Notes: generated from the sequence alone by a model not told the origin. A DNA stretch of 64,000 nucleotides from Hydractinia symbiolongicarpus (GCF_029227915.1 NC_079886.1:1674001-1738000); one strand, 5' to 3'. Counted from the stretch's first letter, positions 36,696 to 50,600 are shown. Translations and numbers: made by a program.

Positions 36696-38055
36696 AATTT
36701 GAAAAATCGTTCTGAAAATGAGTTTACCCACAAGGTACTTTCTTTGTATACATTCGACTATAGGGGCCAAGCCCGGGATTTACAGGAAATCGCGGGTTTT
36801 CGTTTGCCGGCGATTAAACTTCTTTTCTTCAGCGTCTCATCAAAAATGAAAATATTTTTGAAAACTACAAGTCTCATCCGTTTTAGTGGTGAAAAAATAA
36901 TTTAAAAAATCATTCGGGAAATCAGTTTACTCCTTGGGTACTTTTTTTGTATACTTTTGACTATACTGGCCGAGTACGGGATTTACGGGAAAGCGCAGGT
37001 TTTCGTTTGCCGGCGATTAAACTTCTTTTATTCAGCGTCTCATCAAAAATGAAAACATTTTTGAAAACTAGAAGTCTCATGCGTTTTAGTGGCGAAAAAT
37101 AATTTAAAAAATCGTTCGGGAAATGAGTTTACTCCCTGGGTACTTTCTTTGTATACTTTTGACAATATGGGCCGAGTACGGGATTTACGGGAAATCGTGG
37201 GTTTTCGTTTGCCGGCGATTAAACTTCTTTTATTCCGCGTCTTATCAAAAATGAAAATATTTTTGAAACCTACAAGTCTCATGCGTTTTAGTGGTGAAAA
37301 AATAATTTAAAAAATCGTTCGGGAAATGAATTTACTCCCTGGGTACTTTCTTTGTATACTTTTGACTATACGGGCCGAGTGCGGGATTTACGGGAAATCG
37401 CGGGTTTTCGTTTGCCGGCGATTAAACTTCCTTTATTTAGCGTCTTATCAAAAATGAAAACATTTTTGAAAACTACAAGTCTCATGCGTTTTAGTGGTGA
37501 AAAAATAATTTAAAAATCGTTCAGGAAATGAGTTTACTCCTTGAGTACTTTCTTTGTATACTCTTGACTATACGGGCCGAGTACCGGATTTACGGGAAGT
37601 CGCGGGTTTTCGTTTGCCGGCGATTAAACTTCTTTTATTCAGCGTCTTATCAAAAATGAAAACATTTTTGAAAACTACAAGTCTCATGCGTTTTAGTGGT
37701 GAAAAAATAATTTGAAAAATCGTTCTGAAAATGAGTTTACCCACAAGGTACTTTCTTTGTATACATTCGACTATAGGGGCCAAGCCCGGGATTTACAGGA
37801 AATCGCGGGTTTTCGTTTGCCGGCGATTAAACTTCTTTTCTTCAGCGTCTCATCAAAAATGAAAATATTTTTGAAAACTACAAGTCTCATCCGTTTTAGT
37901 GGTGAAAAAATAATTTAAAAAATCATTCGGGAAATCAGTTTACTCCTTGGGTACTTTTTTTGTATACTTTTGACTATACTGGCCGAGTACGGGATTTACG
38001 GGAAAGCGCAGGTTTTCGTTTGCCGGCGATTAAACTTCTTTTATTCAGCGTCTCA
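36030..38055 (+). repeat. 5-monomer tandem duplication (2 x 1013 bp)
   Basis: Copies at 36030-37042 and 37043-38055 both contain GACAATATGG with GAAACCTACAAG, GAGTGCGGG, GTACCGG with GGGAAGTCG, TTACCCACAAGG with TTTTCTTCAGCG and CTCATCCG, and TTACTCCTTGGG with CTATACTGGCC and GAAAGCGCAGG. The rare shared words show that the duplication is recent. After 38055 the order returns to the TTACTGGAAATTG type. Confidence 0.87.
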
Positions 38056-40607
38056 TCAAAAATGAAAACATTTTGGAAAACTACAAGTCTCATGCGTTTT
38101 AGTGGTGAAAAAATAAGTTAAAAAATCATTCGGGAAATCAGTTTACTCCCTGGGTACTTTTTTTGTGTACTTTTGACTATACGGGCCGAGTACGGGATTT
38201 ACTGGAAATTGCGGGTTTTCGTTTGCCGGCGATTAAACTTCTTTTATTCAGCGTCTCATCAAAAATGAAAACATTTTTGAAAACTACAAGTCTCATGCGT
38301 TTTAGTGGTGAAAAAATAATTTGAAAAATCGTTCTGAAAATGAGTTTACCCACCAGGTACTTTCTTTGTATACATTCGACTATAGGGGCCAAGCCCGGGA
38401 TTTACAGGAAATCGTGGGTTTTCGTTTGCCGGCGATTAAACTTCTTTTATTCAGCGTCTCATCAAAAATGAAAACATTTTGGAAAACTACAAGTCTCATG
38501 CGTTTTAGTGGTGAAAAAATAATTTAAAAAATCAATCGGGAAATCAGTTTACTCCCTGGGTACTTTTTTGTGTACTTTTGACTATACGGGCCGAGTACGG
38601 GATTTACTGGAAATCGCGGGTTTTCGTTTGCCGGCGATTAAACTTCTTTTATTCAGCGTCTCATCAAAAATGAAAACATTTTTGAAAACTAGAAGTCTCA
38701 TGCGTTTTAGTGGCGAAAAATAATTTAAAAAATCGTTCGGGAAATGAGTTTACTCCCTGGGTACTTTCTTTGTATACTTTTGACAATATGGGCCGAGTAC
38801 GGGATTTACGGGAAATCGTGGGTTTTCGTTTGCCGGCGATTAAACTTCTTTTATTCCGCGTCTTATCAAAAATGAAAATATTTTTGAAAACTACAAGTCT
38901 CATGCGTTTTAGTGGTGAAAAAATAATTTAAAAAATCGTTCGGGAAATGAATTTACTCCCTGGGTACTTTCTTTGTATACTTTTGACTATACGGGCCGAG
39001 TGCGGGATTTACGGGAAATCGCGGGTTTTCGTTTGCCGGCGATTAAGCTTCCTTTATTTAGCGTCTTATCAAAAATGAAAACATTTTTGAAAACTACAAG
39101 TCTCATGCGTTTTAGTGGTGAAAAAATAATTTAAAAATCGTTCAGGAAATGAGTTTACTCCTTGAGTACTTTCTTTGTATACTCTTGACTATACGGGCCG
39201 AGTACCGGATTTACGGGAAGTCGCGGGTTTTCGTTTGCCGGCGATTAAACTTCTTTTATTCAGCGTCTTATCAAAAATGAAAACATTTTTGAAAACTACA
39301 AGTCTCATGCGTTTTAGTGGTGAAAAAATAATTTAAAAAATCGTTCTGAAAATGAGTTTACCCACAAGGTACTTTCTTTGTATACATTCGACTATAGGGG
39401 CCAAGCCCGGGATTTACAGGAAATCGCGGGTTTTCGTTTGCCGGCGATTAAACTTCTTTTATTCAGCGTCTCATCAAAAATGAAAATATTTTTGAAAACT
39501 ACAAGTCTCATCCGTTTTAGTGGTGAAAAAATAATTTAAAAAATCATTCGGGAAATCAGTTTACTCCTTGGGTAATTTTTTTGTATACTTTTGACTATAC
39601 GGGCCGAGTACGGGATTTACGGGAAAGCGCAGGTTTTCGTTTGCCGGCGATTAAACTTCTTTTATTCAGCGTCTCATCAAAAAAGAAAATATTTTTGAAA
39701 ACTACAAGTCTCATGCGTTTTAGTGGTGAAAAAATAATTTAAAAAATCGTTCGGGAAATGGGTTTACTCCCTGGGTACTTTCTTTGTATACTTTTGACTC
39801 TGCGGGCCGAGTCCGGGATTTACGGGAAATCGCGGGTTTTCGTTTGCCGGCGATTAAACTTCTTTTATTCAGCGTTTCATCAAAAATGAAAATATTTTTG
39901 AAAACTACAAGTCTCTTGCGTTTTAGTGGTGAAAAAATAATTTAAAAAATCGTTCGGGAAATGAAATTACTCCCTGGGTACTTTCTTTGTATACTTTTGA
40001 CTCTGCGGGCCGAGTCCGGGATTTACGGGAAATCGCGGGTTTTCGTTTGCCGGCGATTAAACTTCTTTTATTCAGCGTCTCATCAAAAATGAAAACATTT
40101 TTGAAAACTAGAAGTCTCATGCGTTTTAGTAGCGAAAAATAATTTAAAAAATCGTTCGGGAAATGAGTTTACTCCCTGGGTACTTTCTTTGTATACTTTT
40201 GACAATATGGGCCGAGTACGGGATTTACGGGAAATCGTGGGTTTTTGTTTGCCGGCGATTAAACTTCTTTTATTCCGCGTCTCATCAAAAATGAAAATAT
40301 TTTTGAAAACTACAAGTCTCATGCGTTTTAGTGGTGAAAAAATAATTTAAAAAATCGTTCGGGAAATGAATTTACTCCCTGGGTACTTTCTTTGTATACT
40401 TTAGACTATACGGGCCGAGTGCGGGATTTACGGGAAATCGCGGGTTTTCGTTTGCCGGCGATTAAACTTCCTTTATTTAGCGTCTTATCAAAAATGAAAA
40501 CATTTTTGAAAACTACAAGTCTCATGCGTTTTAGTGGTGAAAAAATAATTTAAAAATCGTTCAGGAAATGAGTTTACTCCTTGAGTACTTTCTTTGTATA
40601 CTCTTGA
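38056..40607 (+). repeat. Single-copy-order stretch of segment D monomers
   Basis: About 12-13 monomers of the types listed for segment D, in the order TTACTGG, CCACCAGG, TCAATCGG, GACAATATGG, GAGTGCGGG, GTACCGG, CCACAAGG, CTCCTTGGG with GAAAGCGCAGG, two GACTCTGCGGG, a GACAATATGG copy with AGTAGCGAAAAAT, and GAGTGCGGG. It has no tandem partner here but parts match the units on either side. No gene or other feature was seen. Confidence 0.75.
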
Positions 40608-43600
40608 CTATACGGGCCGAGTACCGGATTTACGGGAAGTCGCGGGTTTTCGTTTGCCGGCGATTAAACTTCTTTTATTCAGCGTCTTATCAAAAATGAA
40701 AACATTTTTGAAAACTACAAGTCTCATGCGTTTTAGTGGTAAAAAAATAATTTGAAAAATCGTTCTGAAAATGAGTTTACCCACAAGGTACTTTCTTTGT
40801 ATACATTCGACTATAGGGGCCAAGCCCGGGATTTACAGGAAATCGCGGGTTTTCGTTTGCCGGCGATTAAACTTCTTTTATTCAGCGTCTCATCAAAAAT
40901 GAAAATATTTTTAAAAACTACAAGTCTCATCCGTTTTAGTGGTGAAAAAATAATTTAAAAAATCATTCGGGAAATCAGTTTACTCCTTGGGTACTTTTTT
41001 TGTATACTTTTGACTATACAGGCCGAGTACGGGATTTACGGGAAAGCGCACGTTTTCGTTTGCCGGCGATTAAACTTCTTTTATTCAGCGTCTCATCAAA
41101 AAAGAAAATATTTTTGAAAACTACAAGTCTCATGCGTTTTAGTGGTGAAAAAATAATTTAAAAAATCGTTCGGGAAATGAATTTACTCCCTGGGTACTTT
41201 CTTTGTATACTTTTGACTCTGCGGCCCGAGTCCGGGATTTACGGGAAATCGCGGGTTTTCGTTTGCCGGCGATTAAACTTCTTTTATTCAGCGTCTCATC
41301 AAAAATGAAAATATTTTTGAAAACTACAAGTCTCTTGCGTTTTAGTGGTGAAAAAATAATTTAAATAATCGTTCGGGAAATGAAATTACTCCCTGGGTAC
41401 TTTCTTTGTATACTTTTGACTCTGCGGGCCGAGTCCGGGATTTACGGGAAATCGCGGGTTTTCGTTTGCCGGCGATTAAACTTCTTTAATTTAGCGTTTC
41501 ATCAAAAATGAAAACATTTTTTAAAACTACAAGTCTCATGCGTTTTAGTGGTGAAAAAATAATTTAAAAAATCGTTCGGGAAATGAGTTTACTCCCTGGG
41601 TACTTTTTTTATACACATTCGACTATACGGGCCGAGTACGGGATTTACGGGGAAACCGCAGGTTTTCGTTTGCAGGCGATTAAACTTATTTTATTTAGCG
41701 TCTCATCAAAAGTGAAAACATTTTTGAAAACTATAAGTCTCATGCGTTTTAGTGGTGAAAAAATAATTTAAAAAATCGTTTGGGAAATCAGTTTACTCAC
41801 AGGGTACTTTCTTTGTATACATTTGACTATAGGGGCCAAGCCGGGGATTTACAGGAAATCGCGGGTTTTCGTTTGCCGGCGATTAAACTTCTTTTATTTA
41901 GCGTCTTATCAAAAATGAAAACATTTTTGAAAACTACAAGTCTCATGCGTTTTAGTGGTGAAAAAATAATTTAAAAAATCGTTCGGGAAATGAGTTTACT
42001 CTTTGAGTACTTTCTTTGTATACTCTTGACTATACGGGCCGAGTACCGGATTTACGGGAAATCGCGGGTTTTCGTTTGCCGGCGATTAAACTTCTTTTAT
42101 TCAGAGTCTTATCAAAAATGAAAACATTTTTAAAAACTACAAGTCTCATGCGTTTTAGTGGTGAAAAAATAATTTAAAAAATCGTTCGGGAAATGAGTTT
42201 ACTCCCTGGGTACTTTCTTTATACACATTCGACTGTACGGGCCGAGTACGGGATTTACGGGGAAACCGCAGGTTTTCGTTTGCAGGCGATTAAACTTCTT
42301 TTAATTAGCGTCTCATCAAAAGTGAAAACATTTTTGAAAACTACAAGTCTCATGCGTTTTAGTATTGAAAAAATAATTTAAAAAATCGTTTGGGAAATAA
42401 GTTTACTCACAGGGTACTTTCTTTGTATACATTCGACTATAGGGGCCAAGCCTGGGATTTACAGGAAATCGCGGGTTTTCGTTTGCCGGCGATTAAACTT
42501 CTTTTATTCAGCGTCTCATCAAAAATGAAAATATTTTGGAAAACTACAAGTCTCATGCGTTTTAGTAGTGAAAAAATAATTTAAAAAATCGTTCGGGAAA
42601 TGAATTTACTCCCTGGGTACTTTCTTTGTATACTTTTGACTATACGGGCCGAGTGCGGGATTTACGGGAAATTGCGGGTTTTCGTTTGCCGGCGATTAAA
42701 CTTCCTTTATTTAGCGTCTTATCAAAAATGAAAACATTTTTGAAAACTACAAGTCTCATGCGTTTTAGTGGTGAAAAAATAATTTAAAAATCGTTCAGGA
42801 AATGAGTTTACTCCTTGAGTACTTTCTTTGTATACTCTTTACTATACGGGCCGAGTACCGGATTTACGGGAAGTCGCGGGTTTTCGTTTGCCGGCGATTA
42901 AACTTCTTTTATTCAGCGTCTTATCAAAAATGAAAACATTTTTGAAAACTACAAGTCTCATGCGTTTTAGTGGTGAAAAAATAATTTGAAAAATCGTTCT
43001 GAAAATGAGTTTACCCACAAGGTACTTTCTTTGTATACATTCGACTATAGGGGCCAAGCCCGGGATTTACAGGAAATCGCGGGTTTTCGTTTGCCGGCGA
43101 TTAAACTTCTTTTATTCAGCGTCTCATCAAAAATGAAAATATTTTTGAAAACTACAAGTCTCATCCGTTTTAGTGGTGAAAAAATAATTTAAAAAATCAT
43201 TCGGGAAATCAGTTTACTCCTTGGGTACTTTTTTTGTATACTTTTGACTATACGGGCCGAGTACGGGATTTACGGGAAAGCGCAGGTTTTCGTTTGCCGG
43301 CGATTAAACTTCTTTTATTCAGCGTCTCATCAAAAAAGAAAATATTTTTGAAAACTACAAGTCTCATGCGTTTTAGTGGTGAAAAAATAATTTAAAAAAT
43401 CGTTCGGGAAATGAATTTACTCCCTGGGTACTTTCTTTGTATACTTTTGACTCTGCGGGCCGAGTCCGGGATTTACGGGAAATCGCGGGTTTTCGTTTGC
43501 CGGCGATTAAACTTCTTTTATTCAGCGTCTCATCAAAAATGAAAATATTTTTGAAAACTACAAGTCTCTTGCGTTTTAGTGGTGAAAAAGTAATTTAAAA

Positions 43601-46600
43601 AATCGTTCGGGAAATGAAATTACTCCCTGGGTACTTTCTTTGTATACTTTTGACTCTGCGGGCCGAGTCCGGGATTTACGGGAAATCGCGGGTTTTCGTT
43701 TGCCGGCGATTAAACTTCTTTAATTTAGCGTTTCATCAAAAATGAAAACATTTTTTAAAACTACAAGTCTCATGCGTTTTAGTGGTGAAAAAATAATTTA
43801 AAAAATCGTTCGGGAAATGAGTTTACTCCCTGGGTACTTTTTTTATACACATTCGACTATACGGGCCGAGTACGGGATTTACGGGGAAACCGCAGGTTTT
43901 CGTTTGCAGGCGATTAAACTTCTTTTATTTAGCGTCTCATCAAAAGTGAAAACATTTTTGAAAACTATAAGTCTCATGCGTTTTAGTGGTGAAAAAATAA
44001 TTGAAAAAATCGTTTGGGAAATCAGTTTACTCACAGGGTACTTTCTTTGTATACATTTGACTATAGGGGCCAAGCCGGGGATTTACAGGAAATCGCGGGT
44101 TTTCGTTTGCCGGCGATTAAACTTCTTTTATTTAGCGTCTTATCAAAAATGAAAACATTTTTGAAAACTACAAGTCTCATGCGTTTTAGTGGTGAAAAAA
44201 TAATTTAAAAAATCGTTCGGGAAATGAGTTTACTCTTTGAGTACTTTCTTTGTATACTCTTGACTATACGGGCCGAGTACCGGATTTACGGGAAATCGCG
44301 GGTTTTCGTTTGCCGGCGATTAAACTTCTTTTATTCAGCGTCTTATCAAAAATGAAAACATTTTTAAAAACTACAAGTCTCATGCGTTTTAGTGGTGAAA
44401 AAATAATTTAAAAAATCGTTCGGGAAATGAGTTTACTCCCTGGGTACTTTCTTTATACACATTCGACTGTACGGGCCAAGCCTGGGATTTACAGGAAATC
44501 GCGGGTTTTCGTTTGCCGGCGATTAAACTTCTTTTATTCAGCGTCTCATCAAAAATGAAAATATTTTGGAAAACTACAAGTCTCATGCGTTTTAGTAGTG
44601 AAAAAATAATTTAAGAAATCGTTCGGGAAATGAATTTACTCCCTGGGTACTTTCTTTGTATACTTTTGACTATACGGGCCGAGTGCGGGATTTACGGGAA
44701 ATCGCGGGTTTTCGTTTGCCGGCGATTAAACTTCCTTTATTTAGCGTCTTATCAAAAATGAAAATATTTTTGAAAACTACAAGTCTCATGCGTTTTAGTG
44801 GTGAAAAAATAATTTAAAAATCGTTCAGGAAATGAGTTTACTCCTTGAGTACTTTCTTTGTATACTCTTTACTATACGGGCCGAGTACCGGATTTACGGG
44901 AAGTCGCGGGTTTTCGTTTGCCGGCGATTAAACTTCTTTTATTCAGCGTCTTATCAAAAATGAAAACATTTTTGAAAACTACAAGTCTCATGCGTTTTAG
45001 TGGTGAAAAAATAATTTGAAAAATCGTTCTGAAAATGAGTTTACCCACAAGGTACTTTCTTTGTATACATTCGACTATAGGGGCCAAGCCCGGGATTTAC
45101 AGGAAATCGCGGGTTTTCGTTTGCCGGCGATTAAACTTCTTTTATTCAGCGTCTCATCAAAAATGAAAATATTTTTGAAAACTACAAGTCTCATCCGTTT
45201 TAGTGGTGAAAAAATAATTTAAAAAATCATTCGGGAAATCAGTTTACTCCTTGGGTACTTTTTTTGTATACTTTTGACTAAACGGGCCGAGTACGGGATT
45301 TACGGGAAAGCGCAGGTTTTCGTTTGCCGGCGATTAAACTTCTTTTATTCAGCGTCTCATCAAAAAAGAAAATATTTTTGAAAACTACAAGTCTCATGCG
45401 TTTTAGTGGTGAAAAAATAATTTAAAAAATCGTTCGGGAAATGAATTTACTCCCTGGGTACTTTCTTTGTATACTTTTGACTCTGCGGGCCGAGTCCGGG
45501 ATTTACGGGAAATCGCGGGTTTTCGTTTGCCGGCGATTAAACTTCTTTTATTCAGCGTCTCATCAAAAATGAAAATATTTTTGAAAACTACAAGTCTCTT
45601 GCGTTTTAGTGGTGAAAAAATAATTTAAAAAATCGTTCGGGAAATGAAATTACTCCCTGGGTACTTTCTTTGTATACTTTTGACTCTGCGGGCCGAGTCC
45701 GGGATTTACGGGAAATCGCGGGTTTTCGTTTGCCGGCGATTAAACTTCTTTAATTTAGCGTTTCATCAAAAATGAAAACATTTTTTAAAACTACAAGTCT
45801 CATGCGTTTTAGTGGTGAAAAAATAATTTAAAAAATCATTCGGGAAATGAGTTTACTCCCTGGGTACTTTTTTTATACACATTCGACTATACGGGCCGAG
45901 TACGGGATTTACGGGGAAACCGCAGGTTTTCGTTTGCAGGCGATTAAACTTCTTTTATTTAGCGTCTCATCAAAAGTGAAAACATTTTTGAAAACTATAA
46001 GTCTCATGCGTTTTAGTGGTGAAAAAATAATTTAAAAAATCGTTTGGGAAATCAGTTTACTCACAGGGTACTTTCTTTGTATACATTTGACTATAGGGGC
46101 CAAGCCGGGGATTTACAGGAAATCGCGGGTTTTCGTTTGCCGGCGATTAAACTTCTTTTATTTAGCGTCTTATCAAAAATGAAAACATTTTTGAAAACTA
46201 CAAGTCTCATGCGTTTTAGTGGTGAAAAAATAATTTAAAAAATCGTTCGGGAAATGAGTTTACTCTTGGAGTACTTTCTTTGTATACTCTTGACTATACG
46301 GGCCGAGTACCGGATTTACGGGAAATCGCGGGTTTTCGTTTGCCGGCGATTAAACTTCTTTTATTCAGCGTCTTATCAAAAATGAAAACATTTTTAAAAA
46401 CTACAAGTCTCATGCGTTTTAGTGGTGAAAAAATAATTTAAAAAATCGTTCGGGAAATGAGTTTACTCCCTGGGTACTTTCTTTATACACATTCGACTGT
46501 ACGGGCCGAGTACGGGATTTACGGGGAAACCGCAGGTTTTCGTTTGCAGGCGATTAAACTTCTTTTAATTAGCGTCTCATCAAAAGTGAAAACATTTTTG

Positions 46601-46856
46601 AAAACTACAAGTCTCATGCGTTTTAGTATTGAAAAAATAATTTAAAAAATCGTTTGGGAAATAAGTTTACTCACAGGGTACTTTCTTTGTATACATTCGA
46701 CTATAGGGGCCAAGCCTGGGATTTACAGGAAATCGCGGGTTTTCGTTTGCCGGCGATTAAACTTCTTTTATTCAGCGTCTCATCAAAAATGAAAATATTT
46801 TGGAAAACTACAAGTCTCATGCGTTTTAGTAGTGAAAAAATAATTTAAAAAATCGT
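40608..46856 (+). repeat. 10/11-monomer higher-order repeat, three copies
   Basis: Copies start in the same phase at 40608 (2234 bp, 11 monomers), 42842 (2030 bp, 10 monomers) and 44872 (to about 46856). The shared order is GTACCGG with GGGAAGTCG, TTACCCACAAGG with CTCATCCG, CTCCTTGGG with GAAAGCGCA, two GACTCTGCGGG monomers (the first after a CATCAAAAAAG), TTATACACATTCGAC with GGGGAAACCGCAGG, TTACTCACAGGG with ACATTTGAC, CTCTTTGAG, CGACTGTACGGG, AAGCCTGGG, and GAGTGCGGG. The second copy is one monomer short because of a fused monomer at 44370-44572. Confidence 0.9.
44370..44572 (+). repeat. Fused (crossover) monomer
   Basis: The front half carries TTATACACATTCGACTGTACGGG and the rear half CCAAGCCTGGGATTTACAGG, AGGAAATCG and ATTTTGGAAAAC. 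In the sister units (42193-42584 and 46457-46848) these belong to two adjacent monomers. The switch lies within GGGCC at 44473-44477, the shared word of the two parents. Its length remains 203 bp, so the exchange was in register and removed one monomer's worth of sequence. Confidence 0.88.
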
Positions 46857-47669
46857 TTGGGAAATCAGTTTACTCACAGGGTACTTTCTTTGTATACATT
46901 TGACTATAGGGGCCAAGCCGGGGATTTACAGGAAATCGCGGGTTTTCGTTTGCCGGCGATTAAACTTCTTTTATTTAGCGTCTTATCAAAAATGAAAACA
47001 TTTTTGAAAACTACAAGTCTCATGCGTTTTAGTGGTGAAAAAATAATTTAAAAAATCGTTCGGGAAATGAGTTTACTCTTTGAGTACTTTCTTTGTATAC
47101 TCTTGACTATACGGGCCGAGTACAGGATTTACGGGAAATCGCGGGTTTTAGTTTGCCGGCGATTAAACTTCTTTTATTCAGCGTCTTATCAAAAATGAAA
47201 ACATTTTTAAAAACTACAAGTCTCATGCGTTTTAGTGGTGAAAAAATAATTTAAAAAATCGTTCGGGAAATGAGTTTACTCCCTGGGTACTTTCTTTATA
47301 CACATTCGACTGTACGGGCCGAGTACGGGATTTACGGGGAATCCGCAGGTTTTCGTTTGCAGGCGATTAAACTTCTTTTAATTAGCGTCTCATCAAAAGT
47401 GAAAACATTTTTGAAAACTACAAGTCTCATGCGTTTTAGTATTGAAAAAATAATTTAAAAAATCGTTTGGGAAATAAGTTTACTCACAGGGTACTTTCTT
47501 TGTATACATTCGACTATAGGGGCCAAGCCTGGGATTTACAGGAAATCGCGGGTTTTCGTTTGCCGGCGATTAAACTTCTTTTATTCAGCGTCTCATCAAA
47601 AATGAAAATATTTTGGAAAACTACAAGTCTCATGCGTTTTAGTAGTGAAAAAATAATTTAAAAAATCAT
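46044..47669 (+). repeat. 4-monomer tandem duplication (2 x 813 bp)
   Basis: Copies at 46044-46856 and 46857-47669 contain TTACTCACAGGG with ACATTTGAC and GCCGGGG, CTC(T/G)(T/G)GAGTAC, CGACTGTACGGG with AGTATTGAAAA, and AAGCCTGGG with AGTAGTGAAAA. They differ at a few bases, for example GGGGAAACCGC against GGGGAATCCGC and GTACCGG against GTACAGG. The last monomer of copy 2 starts the next cassette series. Confidence 0.88.
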
Positions 47670-50600
47670 TCGGGAAAACAGTCTACTCCCTGGGTACTTT
47701 TTTTGTGTACTTTTGACTATACGGGCCGAGTACGGGATTTACGGGAAATCGCGGGTTTTCGTTTGCCGGCGATTAAACTTCTTTTATTCAGCGTCTCATT
47801 AAAAATGAAAATATTTTGGAAAACTACAAGTCTCATGCGTTTTAGTGGTGAAAAAGTAATTTAAAAAATCATTCGGGAAATCAGTTTACTCCCTGGGTAC
47901 TTTTTTTGTGTACTTTTGACTATACGGGCCGAGTACGGGATTTACGGGAAATCGCGGGTTTTCGTTTGCCGGCGATTAAACTTCTTTTATTCAGCATCTC
48001 ATCAAAAATGAAAATATTTTTGAAAACTACAAGTCTCATGCGTTTTAGTGGTGAAAAAATAATTTAAAAAATCGTTCGGGAAATGAATTTACTCCCTGGG
48101 TACTTTCTTTGTATACTTTTGACTATACGGGCCGAGTGCGGGATTTACGGGAAATCGCGGGTTTTCGTTTGCCAGCGATTAAACTTCTTTTATTTAGCGT
48201 CTTATCAAAAATGAAAACATTTTTGAAAACTACAAGTCTCGTGCGTTTTAGTGGTGAAAAAATAATTTAAAAAATCGTTCGGGAAATGAGTTTACTCCTG
48301 GAGTACTTTCTTTGTATACTCTTGACTATACGGGCCGAGTACCGGATTTACGGGAAATCGCGGTTTTTCGTTTGCCGGCGATTAAACTTCTTTTATTCAG
48401 CGTCTTATCAAAAATGAAAACATTTTTTAAAACTGCAATTCTCATGCGTTTTAGTGGTGAAAAAATAATTTAAAAAATCGTTCGGGAAATGAGTTTACTC
48501 CCTGGGTACTTTCTTTATACACATTCGACTGTACGGGCCGAGTACGGGATTTACGGGGAATCCGCAGGTTTTCGTTTGCAGGCGATTAAACTTCTTTTAA
48601 TTAGCGTCTCATCAAAAGTGAAAACATTTTTGAAAACTACAAGTCTCATGCGTTTTAGTATTGAAAAAATAATTTAAAAAATCGTTTGGGAAATAAGTTT
48701 ACTCACAGGGTACTTTCTTTGTATACATTCGACTATAGGGGCCAAGCCTGGGATTTACAGGAAATCGCGGGTTTTCGTTTGCCGGCGATTAAACTTCTTT
48801 TATTCAGCGTCTCATCAAAAATGAAAATATTTTGGAAAACTACAAGTCTCATGCGTTTTAGTAGTGAAAAAATAATTTAAAAAATCATTCGGGAAAACAG
48901 TTTACTCCCTGGGTACTTTTTTTGTGTACTTTTGACTATACGGGCCGAGTACGGGATTTACGGGAAATCGCGGGTTTTCGTTTGCCGGCGATTAAACTTC
49001 TTTTATTCAGCGTCTCATTAAAAATGAAAATATTTTGGAAAACTACAAGTCTCATGCGTTTTAGTGGTGAAAAAGTAATTTAAAAAATCATTCGGGAAAT
49101 CAGTTTACTCCCTGGGTACTTTTTTTGTGTACTTTTGACTATACGGGCCGAGTACGGGATTTACGGGAAATCGCGGGTTTTCGTTTGCCGGCGATTAAAC
49201 TTCTTTTATTCAGCATCTCATCAAAAATGAAAATATTTTTGAAAACTACAAGTCTCATGCGTTTTAGTGGTGAAAAAATAATTTAAAAAATCGTTCGGGA
49301 AATGAATTTACTCCCTGGGTACTTTCTTTGTATACTTTTGACTATACGGGCCGAGTGCGGGATTTACGGGAAATCGCGGGTTTTCGTTTGCCAGCGATTA
49401 AACTTCTTTTATTTAGCGTCTTATCAAAAATGAAAACATTTTTGAAAACTACAAGTCTCGTGCGTTTTAGTGGTGAAAAAATAATTTAAAAAATCGTTCG
49501 GGAAATGAGTTTACTCCTGGAGTACTTTCTTTGTATACTCTTGACTATACGGGCCGAGTACCGGATTTACGGGAAATCGCGGTTTTTCGTTTGCCGGCGA
49601 TTAAACTTCTTTTATTCAGCGTCTTATCAAAAATGAAAACATTTTTTAAAACTGCAATTCTCATGCGTTTTAGTGGTGAAAAAATAATTTAAAAAATCGT
49701 TCGGGAAATGAGTTTACTCCCTGGGTACTTTCTTTATACACATTCGACTATACGGGCCGAGTACGAGATTTACGGGAAATCGCAGGTTTTCGTTTGCCGG
49801 CGATTAAACTTCTTTTATTTAGCGTCTCATCAAAAGTGAAAACATTTTTGAAAACTACAAGTCTCATGCGTTTTAGTGCTGAAAAAATAATTTAAAAAAT
49901 CGTTCGGGAAATGAGTTAACTCCCTGGGTACTTTCTTTGTATACTTTTGACTATACGGGCCGAGCACGGGATTTACAGGAAATCGCGGGTTTTCGTTTGC
50001 CGGCGATTAAACTTCTTTTATTTAGTGTCTCATCAAAAATAAAAACATTTTTGAAAACTACAAGTCTCATGCGTTTTAGTGGTGAAAAAATAATTTAAAA
50101 TATCGTTCGGGAAATGAGTTTACTCCGTGGGTACTTTTTTTGTATACTTTTGACTACACGGGCCGAGTACGGGATTTACGGGAAAGCGCGGGTTTTCGTT
50201 TGCCGGCGATTAAACTTCTTTTATTCAGCGTCTCATCAAAAAAGAAAATATTTTTGAAAACTACAAGTCTCATGCGTTTTAGTATTGAAAAAATAATTTA
50301 AAAAATCGTTTGGGAAATAAGTTTACTCACAGGGTACTTTCTTTGTATACATTCGACTATAGGGGCCAAGCCTGGGATTTACAGGAAATCGCGGGTTTTC
50401 GTTTGCCGGCGATTAAACTTCTTTTATTCAGCGTCTCATCAAAAATGAAAATATTTTGGAAAACTACAAGTCTCATGCGTTTTAGTAGTGAAAAAATAAT
50501 TTAAAAAATCATTCGGGAAAACAGTTTACTCCCTGGGTACTTTTTTTGTGTACTTTTGACTATACGGGCCGAGTACGGGATTTACGGGAAATCGCGGGTT

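Larger units (their letters stand above)
26046..40607 (+). repeat. Array segment D: 5- and 20/21-monomer higher-order repeats
   Basis: About 72 monomers. Diagnostic types are TTACCCACAAGG or TTACCCACCAGG after AATTTGAAAAATCG; CTCTTGACTATA with GTACCGG and GGGAAGTCGCGGG; GACAATATGGG with AATCGTGGG and ATTCCGCGTC; GAGTGCGGG with CTTCCTTTATT; GATTTACTGGAAAT; and GACTCTGCGGG. Many copies have lost one base in a homopolymer (A5 in the A/T tract or T6 before GTGTAC), so five-monomer units measure 1012-1013 bp, not 1015. The first part, about 26.37-27.5 kb, is matched by 28.39-29.5 kb at an offset of 2026-2027 bp. Confidence 0.85.
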
